This document shows, piece after piece, positions 1 to 11,690 of a stretch of 64,000 nt of DNA (the first letter of the stretch is position 1; the number at the start of each line of letters is the position of its first letter). Location: positions 24,558,139 through 24,622,138 of the forward strand of contig OY743168.1 in NCBI GenBank assembly GCA_963555705.1, given 5' to 3'. The stretch comes from Ligustrum vulgare. Lineage: Eukaryota > Streptophyta > Magnoliopsida > Lamiales > Oleaceae. The notes under the pieces are model-generated. The model was given only the letters and a program-made list of their open reading frames with translations. It had not been told where the DNA came from and made no database searches. Both the position numbers and the translations under genes were made by a program.

Positions 1-898
1 AATTTATGCATAAATATACCAAACACTCATGAATTAAATGAATCACTCTCTAATTCTTCTATGGCATATAATATGAACTGGAGTCCCACCACTCTTCAGT
101 AGCTTCCCTTGACACTGCAACAGTCTTCAGCAATTCCAAACTCCCGTCCGATCTTGATCCAAACCTCCTGTTTGATCGTTTGGCTGAAAGTCTTTTCTTC
201 TTTTAGTGAATGAAAACTCCTCCCGGAGAACCTCTTAGATTTCTAATTTGAGGATTGGTTTTTGCATGAATGAATAAGCTCGATGTCTTTTAGATGTTCA
301 TGCAATTAGAGAAGTCACAAATATGAAGGAACCGATTATGTATTCTGCACAATACTATTTTTTCAACTTCAATGACTTAGAGAAGAGATGTCCTTGTCTT
401 CTCTATTTATGCACACCAGTTTCTTGTCCACCAAGAACCCTAGTTGTGCAAAATCTCTATTCCTTGCAATAAATCAAAGATAGTTACAAATTAATAGAGA
501 TAGGGTAAGATAATAAAAGATAATGATGATTTAGAAGAATCTTACCATAAGTGAATCACTTACCAATCAAGTGATGTAAACAAACTTGGATTCCAAGAAA
601 TAAGGCATAGAATATTTCGGCCAATAGGAATTTTAGCAAGGCTAAAACATTATCTCATACATAAATATTTATCATAAATAAAAAGAGATAATTCTAGCAA
701 GTTTATAATTTATCTCCAAGTAATAAATCACAAGCATAAGAATATGAGATAAATATGGATTCAAGTCTAAGTAAATCATCTAGTAATTTAGTTAAACTTA
801 ATAAATTATTACTAAACATAAAATATTTAGTATTTAAATTAAACACACTAAATTAAAAATCCGTAAAAATAGAAAATGTCAACTTAAACAAGTTAACA
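1..898 (-). repeat. LTR-like segment, copy A (minus orientation), runs off the window
   Basis: Read on the minus strand this begins TGTTAACTTG at 898 and matches the plus-strand segment starting at 3103 over several hundred bases. Shared blocks include the 'taagtgattcacttatggtaagat' stretch (minus strand near 540-570; plus strand near 3455-3480) and the block around the 'gactttcagcca' motif (near 190 and near 3770). The segment is non-coding and A-rich, and a TG start suggests an LTR. It abuts a copia gag fragment at about 940. The far end lies outside the window, so its completeness is unknown. Confidence 0.6.
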
Positions 899-942
899 AA
901 TCTTTTGCGGACTTCGTGTAAATAAAAGCTTCAACAATGTCC

Positions 943-1230
943 TTACCATGACTTGACCATATAGTCTACTCTAATCCATTGTTCTATTTTTGAAAAATTC
1001 TCAGTAGGTTTATCACAGGTTACATCAATGAATCCTAACTTCATTTTTGCTTCTAAGGATATAATAACAGATCTACTCCAACTAAGGTAATTTCTACCAG
1101 TCAATGTTGAAGTAACTAAAACCATACTAGGATGATTTGAATTTGAGAGATCTACTGGATCTCTATTCGAGTATTCCTTCTCCGTTTCTTCACCTTCTAT
1201 TTCCAGTTCTGGTGGATTTTCTTTCTCCAT
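943..1230 (-). pseudogene. Ty1/copia gag N-terminal fragment (Copia-like N-terminal/UBN2 type)
   Basis: A 95-residue reading frame begins with an ATG at 1230. After an acidic leader it shows the pattern of plant copia gag N-termini: 'HPSMVLVTSTLTGRNYLSWS' followed by 'LEAKMKLGFIDVTCDKP' and a W-x-R-x-D-x-M-V-x-S-W block. In intact elements this domain starts a gag-pol polyprotein of well over 1000 residues. Here it ends just after the SW block, at the junction with the LTR-like segment ending at 898, so it is a truncated relic. A primer-binding-like site lies about 55 bases upstream, as expected for gag. Family assignment is confident; no function is expected. Confidence 0.8.
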
Positions 1231-1283
1231 TTTTCTTCAATCAAATGATTGATTCTTCAATCAGGTTCCAGTATCATCTGCCC

Positions 1284-1509
1284 GCTTTGATACCATGAGC
1301 AAGTTGGAGCTAAAATTTAAGAGGGATTTTATTTATTTGAATCAGAAGTAATTCACTAGAGGAGGAGCATTCCTTCCATATATAGAAAATAATGATTCCT
1401 CATTGACCAATAAGAAAATGACAGCACATCACATCACACTAAAACAGAAAATAATAGAAAAACTTATAAAAACGTAAAGAGTAAAAAACACGATTTTATA
1501 CTATTGACA
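1284..1509 (-). repeat. Primer-binding site (1284-1295) and probable short 5' LTR (about 1296-1509) of the copia fragment
   Basis: On the minus strand TGGTATCAAAGC (1284-1295) closely resembles the initiator-Met tRNA primer site TGGTATCAGAGC used by copia elements. It directly follows a CA dinucleotide (1296-1297) that could end an LTR. Upstream, to about 1509, the minus strand starts TGTCAATAG and contains AATAAA near the 3' end, as short copia LTRs do. The LTR boundaries are inferred, because no second LTR of this element was found. Confidence 0.5.
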
Positions 1510-1655
1510 TTATCTGGTTTCATCGTTCTTGCTGAAATCTGGTTGATCATCAAATAATTTCTTCAAGAGAGAAGGAAAAGAAGGTTTTAATATTTTGGTG
1601 ATTTCCTCCATCTAATAAAGACTCTAAATTCTGATTGTATTTTGACAAAGTCTAA

Positions 1656-2720
1656 GGCTGCGTTCTCTTTGGCGTTTTCCGTTTTCCATTTCCAAAAACG
1701 CGTTCTCTTGCGCCGTTTTCGGAAAATATTTTCGAAAACGTTTTCAAAATTTGTAAAGGAAATGGAAAACGTGAAAATCACGTTTTCCGCGTTTTCCAAA
1801 ATTTTTGCCTTGTAAGTGGAAAACGCGCATTTTCCATCCGCGTTTTCCACTTAAAAAAAAAATAATCAAAAAAATTTGAAATTTGTCAAAATTTATCATT
1901 TTTAATTACATTATTGGTCTCTAATTTTCAAAACTTGTCATTTTAATCCTCAAATTTTGAAATTTCTTTCAAAAATATCCTAATTTATTTGCAACTTAGG
2001 TCCCTCAACTTCAGATTTTGTTGCACATTAGTTCACAAATTTTACTTTTCTTTCAATTTAGTCCTTTTCGTATTTGCTTTATAGGTTATTGTCTTCAAAC
2101 ATGTATAACTTTTGATGTACAACTCCGAATTGCACTCTGTTTTTTTTCGTAGAACTCCAAATTCAACCATCTTTCTGATGATGTATCATGTGCTTAATTA
2201 TTAAACATTTATTTTTTACTTTTGTATTGTAGACACTTATTTTGTAAGGGCATAATTAATTAACGTAAATTGATTTTTGAAAATTTTATTGAAACTTAAA
2301 TTTTAAACGTTATGAGTGCTTACTAGAAGGATGTATCTATATAAAGTATTAAATGGAACGATTACTTTAGAAGGAAAAATTACTACTCAAATGTGGAACG
2401 ATTACTTTAGAAGGGCAACATGAATTTTTGAACTTTTTTGGTATAACCAAATTATGTGATAGGGGTTATTTCATTTATTTTTGTTGTGTAACTCAAAATA
2501 TGATATCTTTATTTCATTTATATTCACAAATAATATGAAATAATTTTCTTCAAAATTTTAAACAGAACGCTTTTTCCAGCTTTTCATTTTCGAAAACAGT
2601 TTTCAGAAATAACAAACCAAACGCGTTTTCAGCAATTTCGAAAAAAGTTACAGAAAATGGAAAACAGAAAATATTTTCGAAAATGAAAACAGGAAACTGA
2701 AATACAAAGAGAACGCGGCC
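1656..2720. mobile_element. PIF/Harbinger-type non-autonomous element (Tourist-like)
   Basis: The ends are inverted repeats: GGCTGCGTTCTCTTTG at 1656 and, on the other strand, GGCCGCGTTCTCTTTG ending at 2720. They are flanked by TAA on both sides (1653-1655 and 2721-2723). A 3-bp TAA/TTA target duplication with ends starting GG(G/C)C is the signature of PIF/Harbinger elements. The subterminal zones are rich in AAAACG/CGTTTTC repeats in inverted orientation. No transposase reading frame is present, so the 1065-bp element is non-autonomous. The 87-residue frame at 1587-1850 is an artefact of the CGTTTTCC repeats. Confidence 0.8.
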
Positions 2721-3035
2721 TAATTTTTCCTTTCCACTTTAGCAAGGCAATGTTCAATTCAAATTGCATTGAAGATTATTTGTTTACAAATTTTTCACTT
2801 TTGATTACGTGTGGCCATCTCTAAGCAATGCAAGATAGCACTGAAAACTCCAAAATGCAGTTATTTATAATTCATCATAGTGAATGATTTTTATTAAAAT
2901 CGGGAAGAAGTTTAAAATAAAAATCTCATGCCTTCCAATGCGTGCCTCTACCATGTTGTGAGAAATTAGGATGACCTCATACAAAGTATAAATGCCTAGA
3001 TAATGGTAGTGTGAACTGCATAAATCTATAATCAA

Positions 3036-3052
3036 CCCCCCCCCCCCCCCCC
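3036..3052. repeat. Poly-C run, 17 bases
   Basis: A homopolymer of 17 C. The surrounding 2724-3100 is AT-rich and I see nothing else in it. Homopolymers of this length are unreliable in assemblies. Confidence 0.9.
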
Positions 3053-3102
3053 AATCTTGAATATCTCATTATCAACACAATGCTAATATTGTAATGTCAA
3101 TG

Positions 3103-4130
3103 TGTTAACTTATTTGTTGGCATTTTCAATTTTGTAATTTAAGAAAATTTAATTACTAAACACGTGTTGTTAGTAATTTATTAAATTACTTGTAAGTATA
3201 TTTATCTTCTATAATTCTTGGAATAATTATCTCGTGCTAATTGGTTATGTTTGGAGATAAATTGTGGCACTTATCGTTAAGCATTGAGAATTATGATAAT
3301 GTTCTGCTTGGGCTAAAATTCCAGCTTATCACTTATCATCCATGATTAGAATTCAAGATTGAAAAAATATCAGATTGGCAGAAAATCTCTTAGATCGGCC
3401 GAAAGTCTTGGACTCAATTCTTGATGTCCAAGTTTGTATATATCACTTTGTTGGTAAGTGATTCACTTATGGTAAGATCCTTTTGTTTCATAACTAACTT
3501 TGATTATTTTACTATATCTTTACTTATAGTAAGATTCTTTAATTTATGATTATCTTATCTAATCTTTATTAACTTGTAATTATCATCGATTTATTGCAAG
3601 TAATAGAGATTTTGCACAACTAGGAGACTTGGAGGACAAGCAACTCGTTTGCACTTATAAGAAGTATTGAAGCCAAAATTCGTGTGGTGTACTAAAATAC
3701 ACGACTTCTACATTATTGTGACTTCGGTTCTCCGGTGGGAGAAATCAATCATTAAGAGAAGAAAAGAAAAGACTTTCAGCCAGAAGATTAAAAGGGAGGT
3801 TTGGATCGAGATCGAACGGGAGTTCGAATTTGCTGAAAATTATTGCAATTTCAAAGAAAGCTACTGAAGAATGGTGGGACCCTAGCTCATATTACACGTC
3901 ATAGAAGAATTAGGGAGTGATTTAATTCTTGGGTGTTTGATAAGTTTATACGTAGATTTATCCTGTAGCTAGATTGATCTATGTAACTTTTCTTAAATAA
4001 CGATTAATTTTTGTCCCCAGGGTGTGGGTACGTGAATTTTCCTTGTTATGGTTTTTTCAACGTTAAGCTCAACTATCGTGTTCAATTTGCTTTATTCTGC
4101 ATCATTTATTTATTTTTTCCGCGAGTTATT
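3103..4130 (+). repeat. LTR-like segment, copy B (plus orientation)
   Basis: It starts TGTTAACTT at 3103 and is an inverted, diverged relative of the segment at 1-898; the match continues until copy A leaves the window (about 3965 here). The 3' part (about 3990-4130) has the GT-rich then T-rich character of an LTR R-U5 region, with 'gtgttcaatttgctttattc' near 4079. The 66-residue frame at 3667-3867 lies inside the repeat and resembles no gene product. The right boundary is approximate. It could be a solo LTR or half of a broken element. Confidence 0.55.
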
Positions 4131-4448
4131 ATCCAGACGGATCTGTGATAACCATATTTATCTAGATCTGCACTAAACAAAACTTTGTTTTTGTTAATAC
4201 TCTATTGTCCAGAAAAATTTGTGGCAGTCAGTTCGTATAAACATCAAATTTAAACAACTTTAGATTTTCACAATGTATTCTCGTTCTATAATTTGATACC
4301 AATTCCTATGTATTATTATGGATCTAAATTTGTATATTCTCTTTCTTTCCCACATGAGCTTGAAAAATCCCTGCTTAATTAGATAGTAGTTTTTTATATT
4401 TTTTATTTTTTGGATCCACGTAGGATTGAGAGTTGGTTATTTCAACTA

Positions 4449-6356
4449 GGGTAATAAGTACAAATGGTCCCCAACATTTAGGTTTCTTGCGAAAATGGTC
4501 CCTAACGTTTAGTTTTTGCATTTATATCCTCATAATCACCAAATATTACAAAAATTGTCCTTACCGTTAGATTTCGTTAATTTTTTCCGTTAAAAACGTG
4601 TAAATAGCACAAATGATTCCTAACCTTTGAGTTTTTTACGATAATAGTCCCTAACATATTAAGGTCACGTTTCGCATTTTTAGTTTGTAACCTCCAAACG
4701 TTTGGCGTATTTAGTCCCTAACATATTAAGCCCCTATACGTTTGTCATATTTAGTCCCTAACATATTAAGTTCCTATACATTTGTCATATTTAGTCCCTA
4801 ACATATTAAGCCCCTATTTGAAACCAATTATTTCAAATAATATGGTTTGTAATTGTAATTTTTTGAAGAATTTGTTGTTAAAAAAAAATTGAATTTATTT
4901 GTAAATTATTTTATTGATAGAATATGTGGTTAAAAACCAGTTTTAAAAAATAAAATTTATTCCGAATTTCTAAAATGCACAATAAAATATTTAACAAAAA
5001 TTCACCGCTTCAACCTATTGAAAAAAAATAATAAATTCATGGAATATAAACAAACAAATATATTGGACATTATTTTAGAAATTGAATAAAAAAATATGTT
5101 TTTATCAATTCTATTTTCGATTTTTAGAACTGATCAATATCGATTTTCAAATTTTTATTTTTTTTCAAAACTCATTTTCTTCCACATGTTCTATTAATAT
5201 TTTTTTTTTAATTTATGCATAAATTAAAAAAAAATTACGTTTTAACCAAAATTCTCCAAACTTACTTTTCAAATCGATCGATTCTCAAAATCAAAATCGA
5301 AAGTAGAATTGATAAAAATATATTTGTTATTCAATTCCTAAAATAATGTCCAATGTATTTATTTGTTTATATTCCATAAATTTATTATTTTTTTTATCAA
5401 TAAGTTGAAATGTTAATGCGGTGAGTTTTTGTTAAATATTTTACTGTGCACTTTAAAAATCTAGAATAGACTTTATTTTTAAAAATTCGTTTTCAACCAC
5501 ACATTCTATCAATAAAATAATTTACAAATAAATTCAATTTTTTTCTTTTACTTTTTAACCACAAATTCTTTAAAAAGTTACAATTACAAACCACATTATT
5601 TAAAACTTAATTTTTTTTTTAATTTATGCATAAATTAAAAAAAATATTAATAGAACTTGTGGAAGAAAATGAGTTTTTTTAAAAAAAATGAAATTTCAAA
5701 AATCGATATTGATCAGTTCTCAAAATCGAAAATAGAATTGATAAAAACATATTTTTTATTCAATTTCTAAAATAATGCCCAATGTATTTGTTTGTTTATA
5801 TTCCATGGATTCATTATTTTTTTTTCCAATAGGTTGAAAATGTGAATTTTTGTTAAGTAATTTATTGTGCATTTTAGAAATTCAGAATAAATTTTATTTT
5901 TTAAAACTAATTTTTAACCACACATTCTATCAATAAAATAATTTATAAATAAATTCAATTTTTTTAACAACAAATTCTTCAAAAAATTACGATTACAAAC
6001 CATATTATTTAAAATAATTGATTTTAAATATGGGTTTAATATGTTAGGGACTAAATATACCAAACGTATAAGGGCTTAATATGTTAGAGACTAAATACGC
6101 TAAACGTTTGGAGGTTACAAACTAAAAATGACAAACGTGACCTTAATATGTTAGGGACTATTATCGTAAAAAACTCAAATGTTATGGACCATTTGTACTA
6201 TTTACACGTTTTTAATTGAAAAAACTAACGAATCTAACAGTATTGACCATTTTCGCAACTTTTGGTGATTCTGAGGGTATAAATGCAAAAATCTAAACGT
6301 TGAGGATCATTTTCGCAAGAAATCTAAAGGTTGAGAACCATTTGTGCTTATTACCC
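4449..6356. mobile_element. Fold-back Mutator-like element with long inverted repeats
   Basis: The element begins GGGTAATAAGTACAAATGG and ends with the inverse (CTTATTACCC at 6347-6356). It is flanked by an exact 9-bp duplication TTTCAACTA (4440-4448 and 6357-6365), the length made by Mutator-like transposases. The arms pair over several hundred bases on each side, including repeated 'tagtccctaacatattaag' units in the left arm. The centre (about 5210-5640) contains a further partial copy of the right-arm sequence, so the same block occurs at about 5300-5600 and again at 5700-6010. There is no coding capacity. As RNA it would form a very long hairpin. Confidence 0.85.
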
Positions 6357-6843
6357 TTTCAACTAGGATGGACTAAACAAATACAATTTCCTTCTTTTCT
6401 CTTCTTGGGATCATAGTTAATGGTAAGAGTTAAAAAAAACTACACTTTATTCGCTCTATTCCTTATCGTCATTTTTTTTTTTAATTAATAATCAAGACAT
6501 CAAATTAATTTTACGTGTTAAATGCATATGAAAAACAAAATATAGAACCATAGTACACCCCTAATCTTTCAATATAATAAGATGAAATACTACAAATTTG
6601 TGGCCAATGAGGTTTCAATGTAAGTCTTTTGTGTGACTGATGCTATATTAACAAATTTATTAAAAGTTTTATTTTATTTCTTTCTTTAAAAGTTGATTCT
6701 TGAATGTCTCCTAAATGAGCCAATTCTCTAAATAGCTCAAATGTATGTTTTTGTTTCGTTCATAGAAAATATAATCATTTTAGGATCCAAAACAAGTACA
6801 ATTGTTACTATTTCTACTTTTATATTTGATAGATGTGTAAACC

Positions 6844-7232
6844 AATGTTTTAAAAGACGTAATGCGTTGCGAGGCGTCGAGGTCGAGAATCAAGAATCAC
6901 AAGTTTAGGCGTGTCAATGAGAAGAATAAACGTCATAATGCGTTTCGTATTTTTAATATTATTTTAAGATATTAAATATATTTTTATATAAAAAATAGAT
7001 TTTTTACCTTTATATAAAAAAATAAAAATAAAAGCGCCATAATGCGAGATTAAACGTGTCTAGGCTAGATAATGCGCGCCTAGGAGAGATTAGGCACGAC
7101 TAGGCGGTCAAAAAAAAGTTTGACCGCATTTTTACGCGCATGCCGCATACTACTTATTCGACGCGTTTTGACCGCGCATCACGCCTATACGCACCTAGGC
7201 GACATAGTTCGGCGCATTTTAGAACACTAATA
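6844..7232. repeat. CpG-rich degenerate repeat with weak inverted ends (possible MITE)
   Basis: This stretch is dense in 'aatgcg', 'gcgcctagg' and 'ggcg' words, unlike its AT-rich surroundings. Its left end reads AATGTTTTAAAAGACG and the inverse of its right end reads AGTGTTCTAAAATGCG. The 'cctaggcg' vocabulary is common in dispersed plant repeats. I could not find a convincing target duplication. The stretch 6366-6843 shows no feature. Confidence 0.35.
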
Positions 7233-7433
7233 ATTACTTTACATTTTTAAAATAAACATGAAATAAAGTCCTTGGAAAACAACTATTGACATGAAAATTG
7301 GACTGAACCAACCAAATGATTTGAGGGGAGAGAGATCTCAAAGATGGTCTTTACAAAGCGTGGCAGTCAACGGTTGGTGGAACCCAACCCTTCTTTACGT
7401 AGAAGACATCCAAAATGAATTAACACACCAAAT

Positions 7434-7453
7434 ATATATATATATATATATAT
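7434..7453. repeat. (TA)n microsatellite
   Basis: A short perfect alternating TA run. The neighbouring 7233-7700 has no recognisable gene; the 71-residue frame across the microsatellite is not supported. Confidence 0.85.
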
Positions 7454-7723
7454 CCAAAAGGAACATGTGGGTCTCCTTGACCTTCAAATATCATTTAGCT
7501 AATTGATTTTTATTTTATTAAAAATAAAGAAACGCATGGAACATATTTTTCATTAATTTATTGAACAAATGCAGGCCGAGTAGATCAATTTATTAATGTC
7601 GATGGTTCCCCCTCCCCCCAAAAAAAAGTTAGATTACTTAAAAAAAAATTGTCAGTAAGATTTATTTGATGTCATTGTTTGAATAGAAATGCTAAATACG
7701 GACTATGGATGAAGGGACAAGAT

Positions 7724-7927
7724 TTAATACATATTAGATTTTTTATCTTCTTTGTTTTCAGAATCATCCAAACGTATTGCACTTGATAATTTCCTACTAC
7801 GCTTCTTCCTAAGCTCTTTAAAATGGTGGGATCTAAAACCTAATGGGACCATGGACATTAGCCTCTTATATATGGGGTCAGCCATAACCACCAACTCATT
7901 CGATTGCGCTTTCCCAACTTCTTCCAT
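7724..7927 (-). CDS. Hypothetical small basic protein or retroelement/gene fragment
   Basis: From the ATG at 7927 the minus strand encodes 67 residues beginning MEEVGKAQSNELVVMADP, with a basic patch KELRKKRSRK near residues 36-45. I do not recognise the family. About 300 bases upstream lies promoter-like sequence with a TATA-like 'CTCTATAAAAAATCC', a C/T-rich leader and 'CTCAGGTAATTT', which could be a 5' splice site at about 8045. This could therefore be the first coding exon of a decayed gene, or the 5' region of a retroelement. No later exon was found. Confidence 0.22.
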   Translation of the reverse strand: MEEVGKAQSNELVVMADPIYKRLMSMVPLGFRSHHFKELRKKRSRKLSSAIRLDDSENKEDKKSNMY

Positions 7928-8034
7928 GTTCCTCAAAACTAGACTTACCCCCAAAAAACACAAAGGATACACGCTCAACAAGCACTCAAAGGAGAAAGAG
8001 CAAAGAAAAAATTAATAAACACACACAAGGGAAA

Positions 8035-8260
8035 AGGAAATTACCTGAGCGATGGAGAACGAAAGCTTCTTGATAAGAAAATGGCAAGGTAAGGGAGAGA
8101 CTCTTGAACACAGGAAGAATGCCAAGAGCAAGGGTTTCTAGCAAATCATCACAAGGTTCTCAACAAGGAGATGAAAGAAATCGCAAAAAATCTCTAAAAG
8201 TACGTTGAAGTTGCGAAAAGGGAAAAATGAAGAACGGCGGATTTTTTATAGAGGGTTATC
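8035..8260 (-). promoter_or_regulatory. Promoter/leader-like region for the minus-strand unit at 7724-7927
   Basis: Read on the minus strand, a TATA-like 'tctataaaaaatcc' near 8250 is followed by a pyrimidine-rich leader and a candidate splice donor CAG|GTAATTT near 8045. The same arrangement occurs in LTR promoters with R regions, so host promoter and LTR cannot be separated by eye. Confidence 0.25.
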
Positions 8261-8724
8261 ATAGGTCTAAACCGTTGATCGCCAAAACTTAGGTTGATCT
8301 TAGCCTTCCACGTGCCCCACTAACTAATCCATTGAAGTGCCAAACGGTAGGAATTCGAAAAGAATAAAATTGTTTGGTTACATACTTGCCCCACACGTGC
8401 GCGTAAAGGCAAGTAGTCAGGAAGTAATCCTTGGAACTCGTAAGTCATTATTGTCTGTTCATAAATGCGCCTTTGGGAGTGCCAAAAATGCCTATAACGA
8501 TTGTCTTAAAAGAAATGCGCTTTCACACATTATTTCTCTAAAAGGCAGTGGTCAGGACCCTAGTTATAAAGGACTACAAAGTCACTGCCAAATCCACTTC
8601 GAACTAAAAAGACTACCTCATCTTTTGTATAACCTCCACTACAAAACCTTTTAACAAGTCCATTTATTCGTCTTCGGAAACTTTGGTTCACACATGAATG
8701 AGCCAACCATATTTGAAAGACTAC

Positions 8725-9175
8725 TGTTACGACCATGCCTAAATTAACTTGACACGTCACTAGTAAGGACCCATGTGGGGCCCACTAGCACCCAGCAATA
8801 CTCGAATTCTGTGCTTCGGGGTCCATCAGTCCGAATTAATTCACTTGTACGTAAGGGACATCACTTCGGACGTATCTAGTCATATTGATTCTTAGCCGCG
8901 AACCAATGTTATCTGAAGTTCCTGTGACCGGACTGATTATGTCGAACTGGTATTGTCCGGAGTCGAGAAATGGTCCATCTCATCATGCGCTACTTAGATA
9001 CTTGATAGACTCGTTATTGTTATAAGAACTAGCTTTTGATGTTCTCGTCATCTAACCATATTTCATACAGAGCTTTTATGGGGCACCATAAAAACTTCTT
9101 AACAGATCGATGGGAGCGGCTGTTAGGTGGGCCTTAGTGGGCCCCCACCTAACACCCTTCAATAGGGGGGACACA
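8725..9175. repeat. GC-richer block, possible LTR remnant, with a strong hairpin at 9121-9154
   Basis: The block begins TGTTACGACC near 8725, a common start for plant Ty3/gypsy LTRs, and is richer in GC than its surroundings. At 9121-9131 TGTTAGGTGGG pairs perfectly with CCCACCTAACA at 9144-9154 across a 12-base loop. Reading frames overlapping 8337-8760 on either strand resemble nothing I know. The LTR reading is tentative. Confidence 0.3.
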
Positions 9176-10876
9176 TGCTCAAGCTCATTGTGGGCACCTT
9201 AAAATTTCTAATATTTCATACCAGATTAGTCTATAAAATCATCTATTTCTCCGTTGATGTATTAAAAAGTATCCCCAAGTTGAACAGATTCTAATTAATG
9301 TTAAATTTTTATCAGATTAAATTAGTTTTTCACTTAATAATATTCGATGTAAAGAAGTAAATGAAACAAGGATGAGGATTCATTTTGTTTACCATTTGCA
9401 TCAAGATATTATTATTATTATTTTTATTTTAACTAGATCCCCATACGGTATATATGTTGTAAATTCAAGTTTAACGTACGTAGCCTTACTATCTAAAGGG
9501 TTGAATATGTCCTAATTAATTTTATATTTTTTTATTGTTTTATCAACTTAAAATGGTTTTTCTATCAATAATAAACTTTGTATATAGAGTTTGTAGGTTC
9601 TCTAAACATGCAACAAACAAATCAATCACAATCATTAACCAGAAATCAAGCACAAATTTTACACTAAGAATTTTGCCATGAAGACTTGGGTTCACCCTAC
9701 TATTGACTACTTCCAGTTGAAGCTCTGCTTTTGCGGATATGACTTCGATATACTAGAACACTTAATTATCAGAATACAATATATATGTACAAGATCCGTT
9801 ATCAACTCTATTACTATTATAATCCGAGGTAAGCTCAAGAACACTCAAAAACCGGTGCTTTCAACGCTTAAATCCAACAAATTAATTGATATTGAGTTCA
9901 TTTTTGCTTCCACAAAATTAAATCTTGATTAAAAAAAAAAAAAGGATGAACTTATAAAGAGGTACAAAAATAAACGTTTTCACTGATGTAAATAAAATTC
10001 TCTCCGAAAAAAATCCCACTATCATAGGTTCATAATTATTTTGCAATAATAAAACAAATTAAAGAAAGATCCAACTCACATGTGACAGTCGAAAATTAGG
10101 TATTTATAAAAAATTAAAATAAAGTGATTGTGACTAGTACAAGTAAAAGAAACAATCTAGGTATGTAAATAGTTTATAAAACCCTCCAAACCAAAAGGGT
10201 TATGTAGAAGTCAAAAGATGGGGAGACAGTAATGCTAATGTGATGTTTATACAGGTAGGGCGGTGCAGTCGGCCGTGGGTCTCCCATCATGCGGCGGAAA
10301 GCATCATTCAACTCACTCACACCCTTTACGCGCGTCCCCACCACCACCACAGATAGTAGAGCTCACTCCTTAATTTGTTCTAGCTGGGACGGTGCCGTGT
10401 GTTTACATAAACATCTCTATATATCTATATCCGCTCATTTCTTTGCCGTAATACACTTAATAAATAATAACTTATATTGAGCAATAAAAAAGTACATTAT
10501 TATGTACTGTTTATCAATGTCTGGATAGTATATGTAATGTTTGTATATAGTTTTTCGAAACATTATTAATTACTTTGCCCTAATTTTTTTTTTTTTTTTT
10601 TTTTTGGTAGAAAATATAGTGTTTTTGATGAACCAATAATTTTAAAGCTATATATTAGATATTTTGTTTAACACGTCCGGTCATGTAGATGGGGTTCAAA
10701 ATTTTCTATTAGAGCCTAACATGCGTACAATTCACTTATCAAGTGATGACCACACTTGAGCGCAGTCATGAAGGTCAAATTTACTGCAAATCTTTTTTTA
10801 TTTTTTATTTTTTCATTTTTACATGCCTATTTCGATTCCTAGTTTCTGTTTTTACTTCAAAATAGTTTCACTTGCC
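9176..10876. other. AT-rich intergenic sequence without a recognisable gene
   Basis: I see only low-complexity tracts: a TTA run near 9411, an A run near 9930 and a T run near 10588-10605. A short GC-richer island at about 10255-10400 is followed by 'ctatatatctatatcc', which looks promoter-like but leads into no reading frame. Confidence 0.5.
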
Positions 10877-11514
10877 TGTTAATTTTGTTGAAAAGTTTGA
10901 TATTGAAAAGCAAGAAGATGAAAGAATTGGGAAAATTTCTTGTGTAATCGTTTAATACAATTGTTTGCCCATCTATATATAATAGGGAATCGAAATAATA
11001 TCATAAATCTCGTCTCATCCAATGGATAAATCTCGGACATTCACTAGTACAAATTACTCCAAAAAAATAAGTAATTTGTGTCGCTTTTATTAAAAATCGA
11101 CACATAAAAAATAGCGGTGACAATTTTGTAAATATGAAAGCACATTATGCGTCGGTTCCATATTAGAAACCAACGCATGGAAAGCGTTTATACAAAATGC
11201 GTCGGTTCTTGAAATAGAACTGACGCACAAAATTGAGTAAAATGAGTCGGTTTCTATTCTGAAACTGACGCATATACTTAGTTTCTAATTATGCGTCGGT
11301 TCGAGATTAGGAACCGACACATATACTACTTATTATTTTCGCTCACAGCCTGCGCCTCTCTATCATTTTCACTCTCTTTCTCATACAAAGGCCCCCACAT
11401 CTCTCTTTCACTCCTAAATCCGTCGTTGCCGCCGCCGCCACCACCACCAAAGGTTCTGCCGCCTCCACCACCAACATTCACGCATACATTACCTTCGCTT
11501 CCTACTACATTTCG

Positions 11515-11518
<4 letters not shown>

Positions 11519-11550
<32 letters not shown>
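11519..11550. repeat. (CT)n microsatellite
   Basis: A perfect CT dinucleotide run inside the CACTA element. It produces the serine/leucine and arginine/glutamate repeats of the two overlapping frames at 11291-11623 and 11326-11565, which are not genes. Confidence 0.9.
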
Positions 11551-11553
<3 letters not shown>

Positions 11554-11591
11554 ACTCTCTCCCATGTGCGCCTTCTCTCTCTCCGTTGCCC

Positions 11592-11690
11592 CACTACAAA
11601 AAAAAAAAAAAAGCTTTTTCTGACGGAAAAATCCATCGGTAAAAGGCCATTTTATGTATAAATATTATAACTCGTTCATATTTATTGAGA
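11592..11690. mobile_element. Second CACTA terminus nested in the first
   Basis: CACTACAAAA at 11592, after a long A run, leads into 'tgacggaaaaatccatcggt' (11621-11640), the typical start and subterminal unit of another CACTA family. Its partner end was not found, so it is a fragment or a captured end. Confidence 0.55.

Noticed and set aside
9121..9154. Perfect 11-bp stem as a terminator or regulatory hairpin
   Set aside because: This is plant nuclear DNA, where such hairpins do not act as terminators, and no gene ends next to it.
11291..11623. Ser/Leu/Pro-rich frame and its antisense Arg/Glu-rich partner
   Set aside because: Both are created by the CT microsatellite and poly-A run inside the CACTA element.
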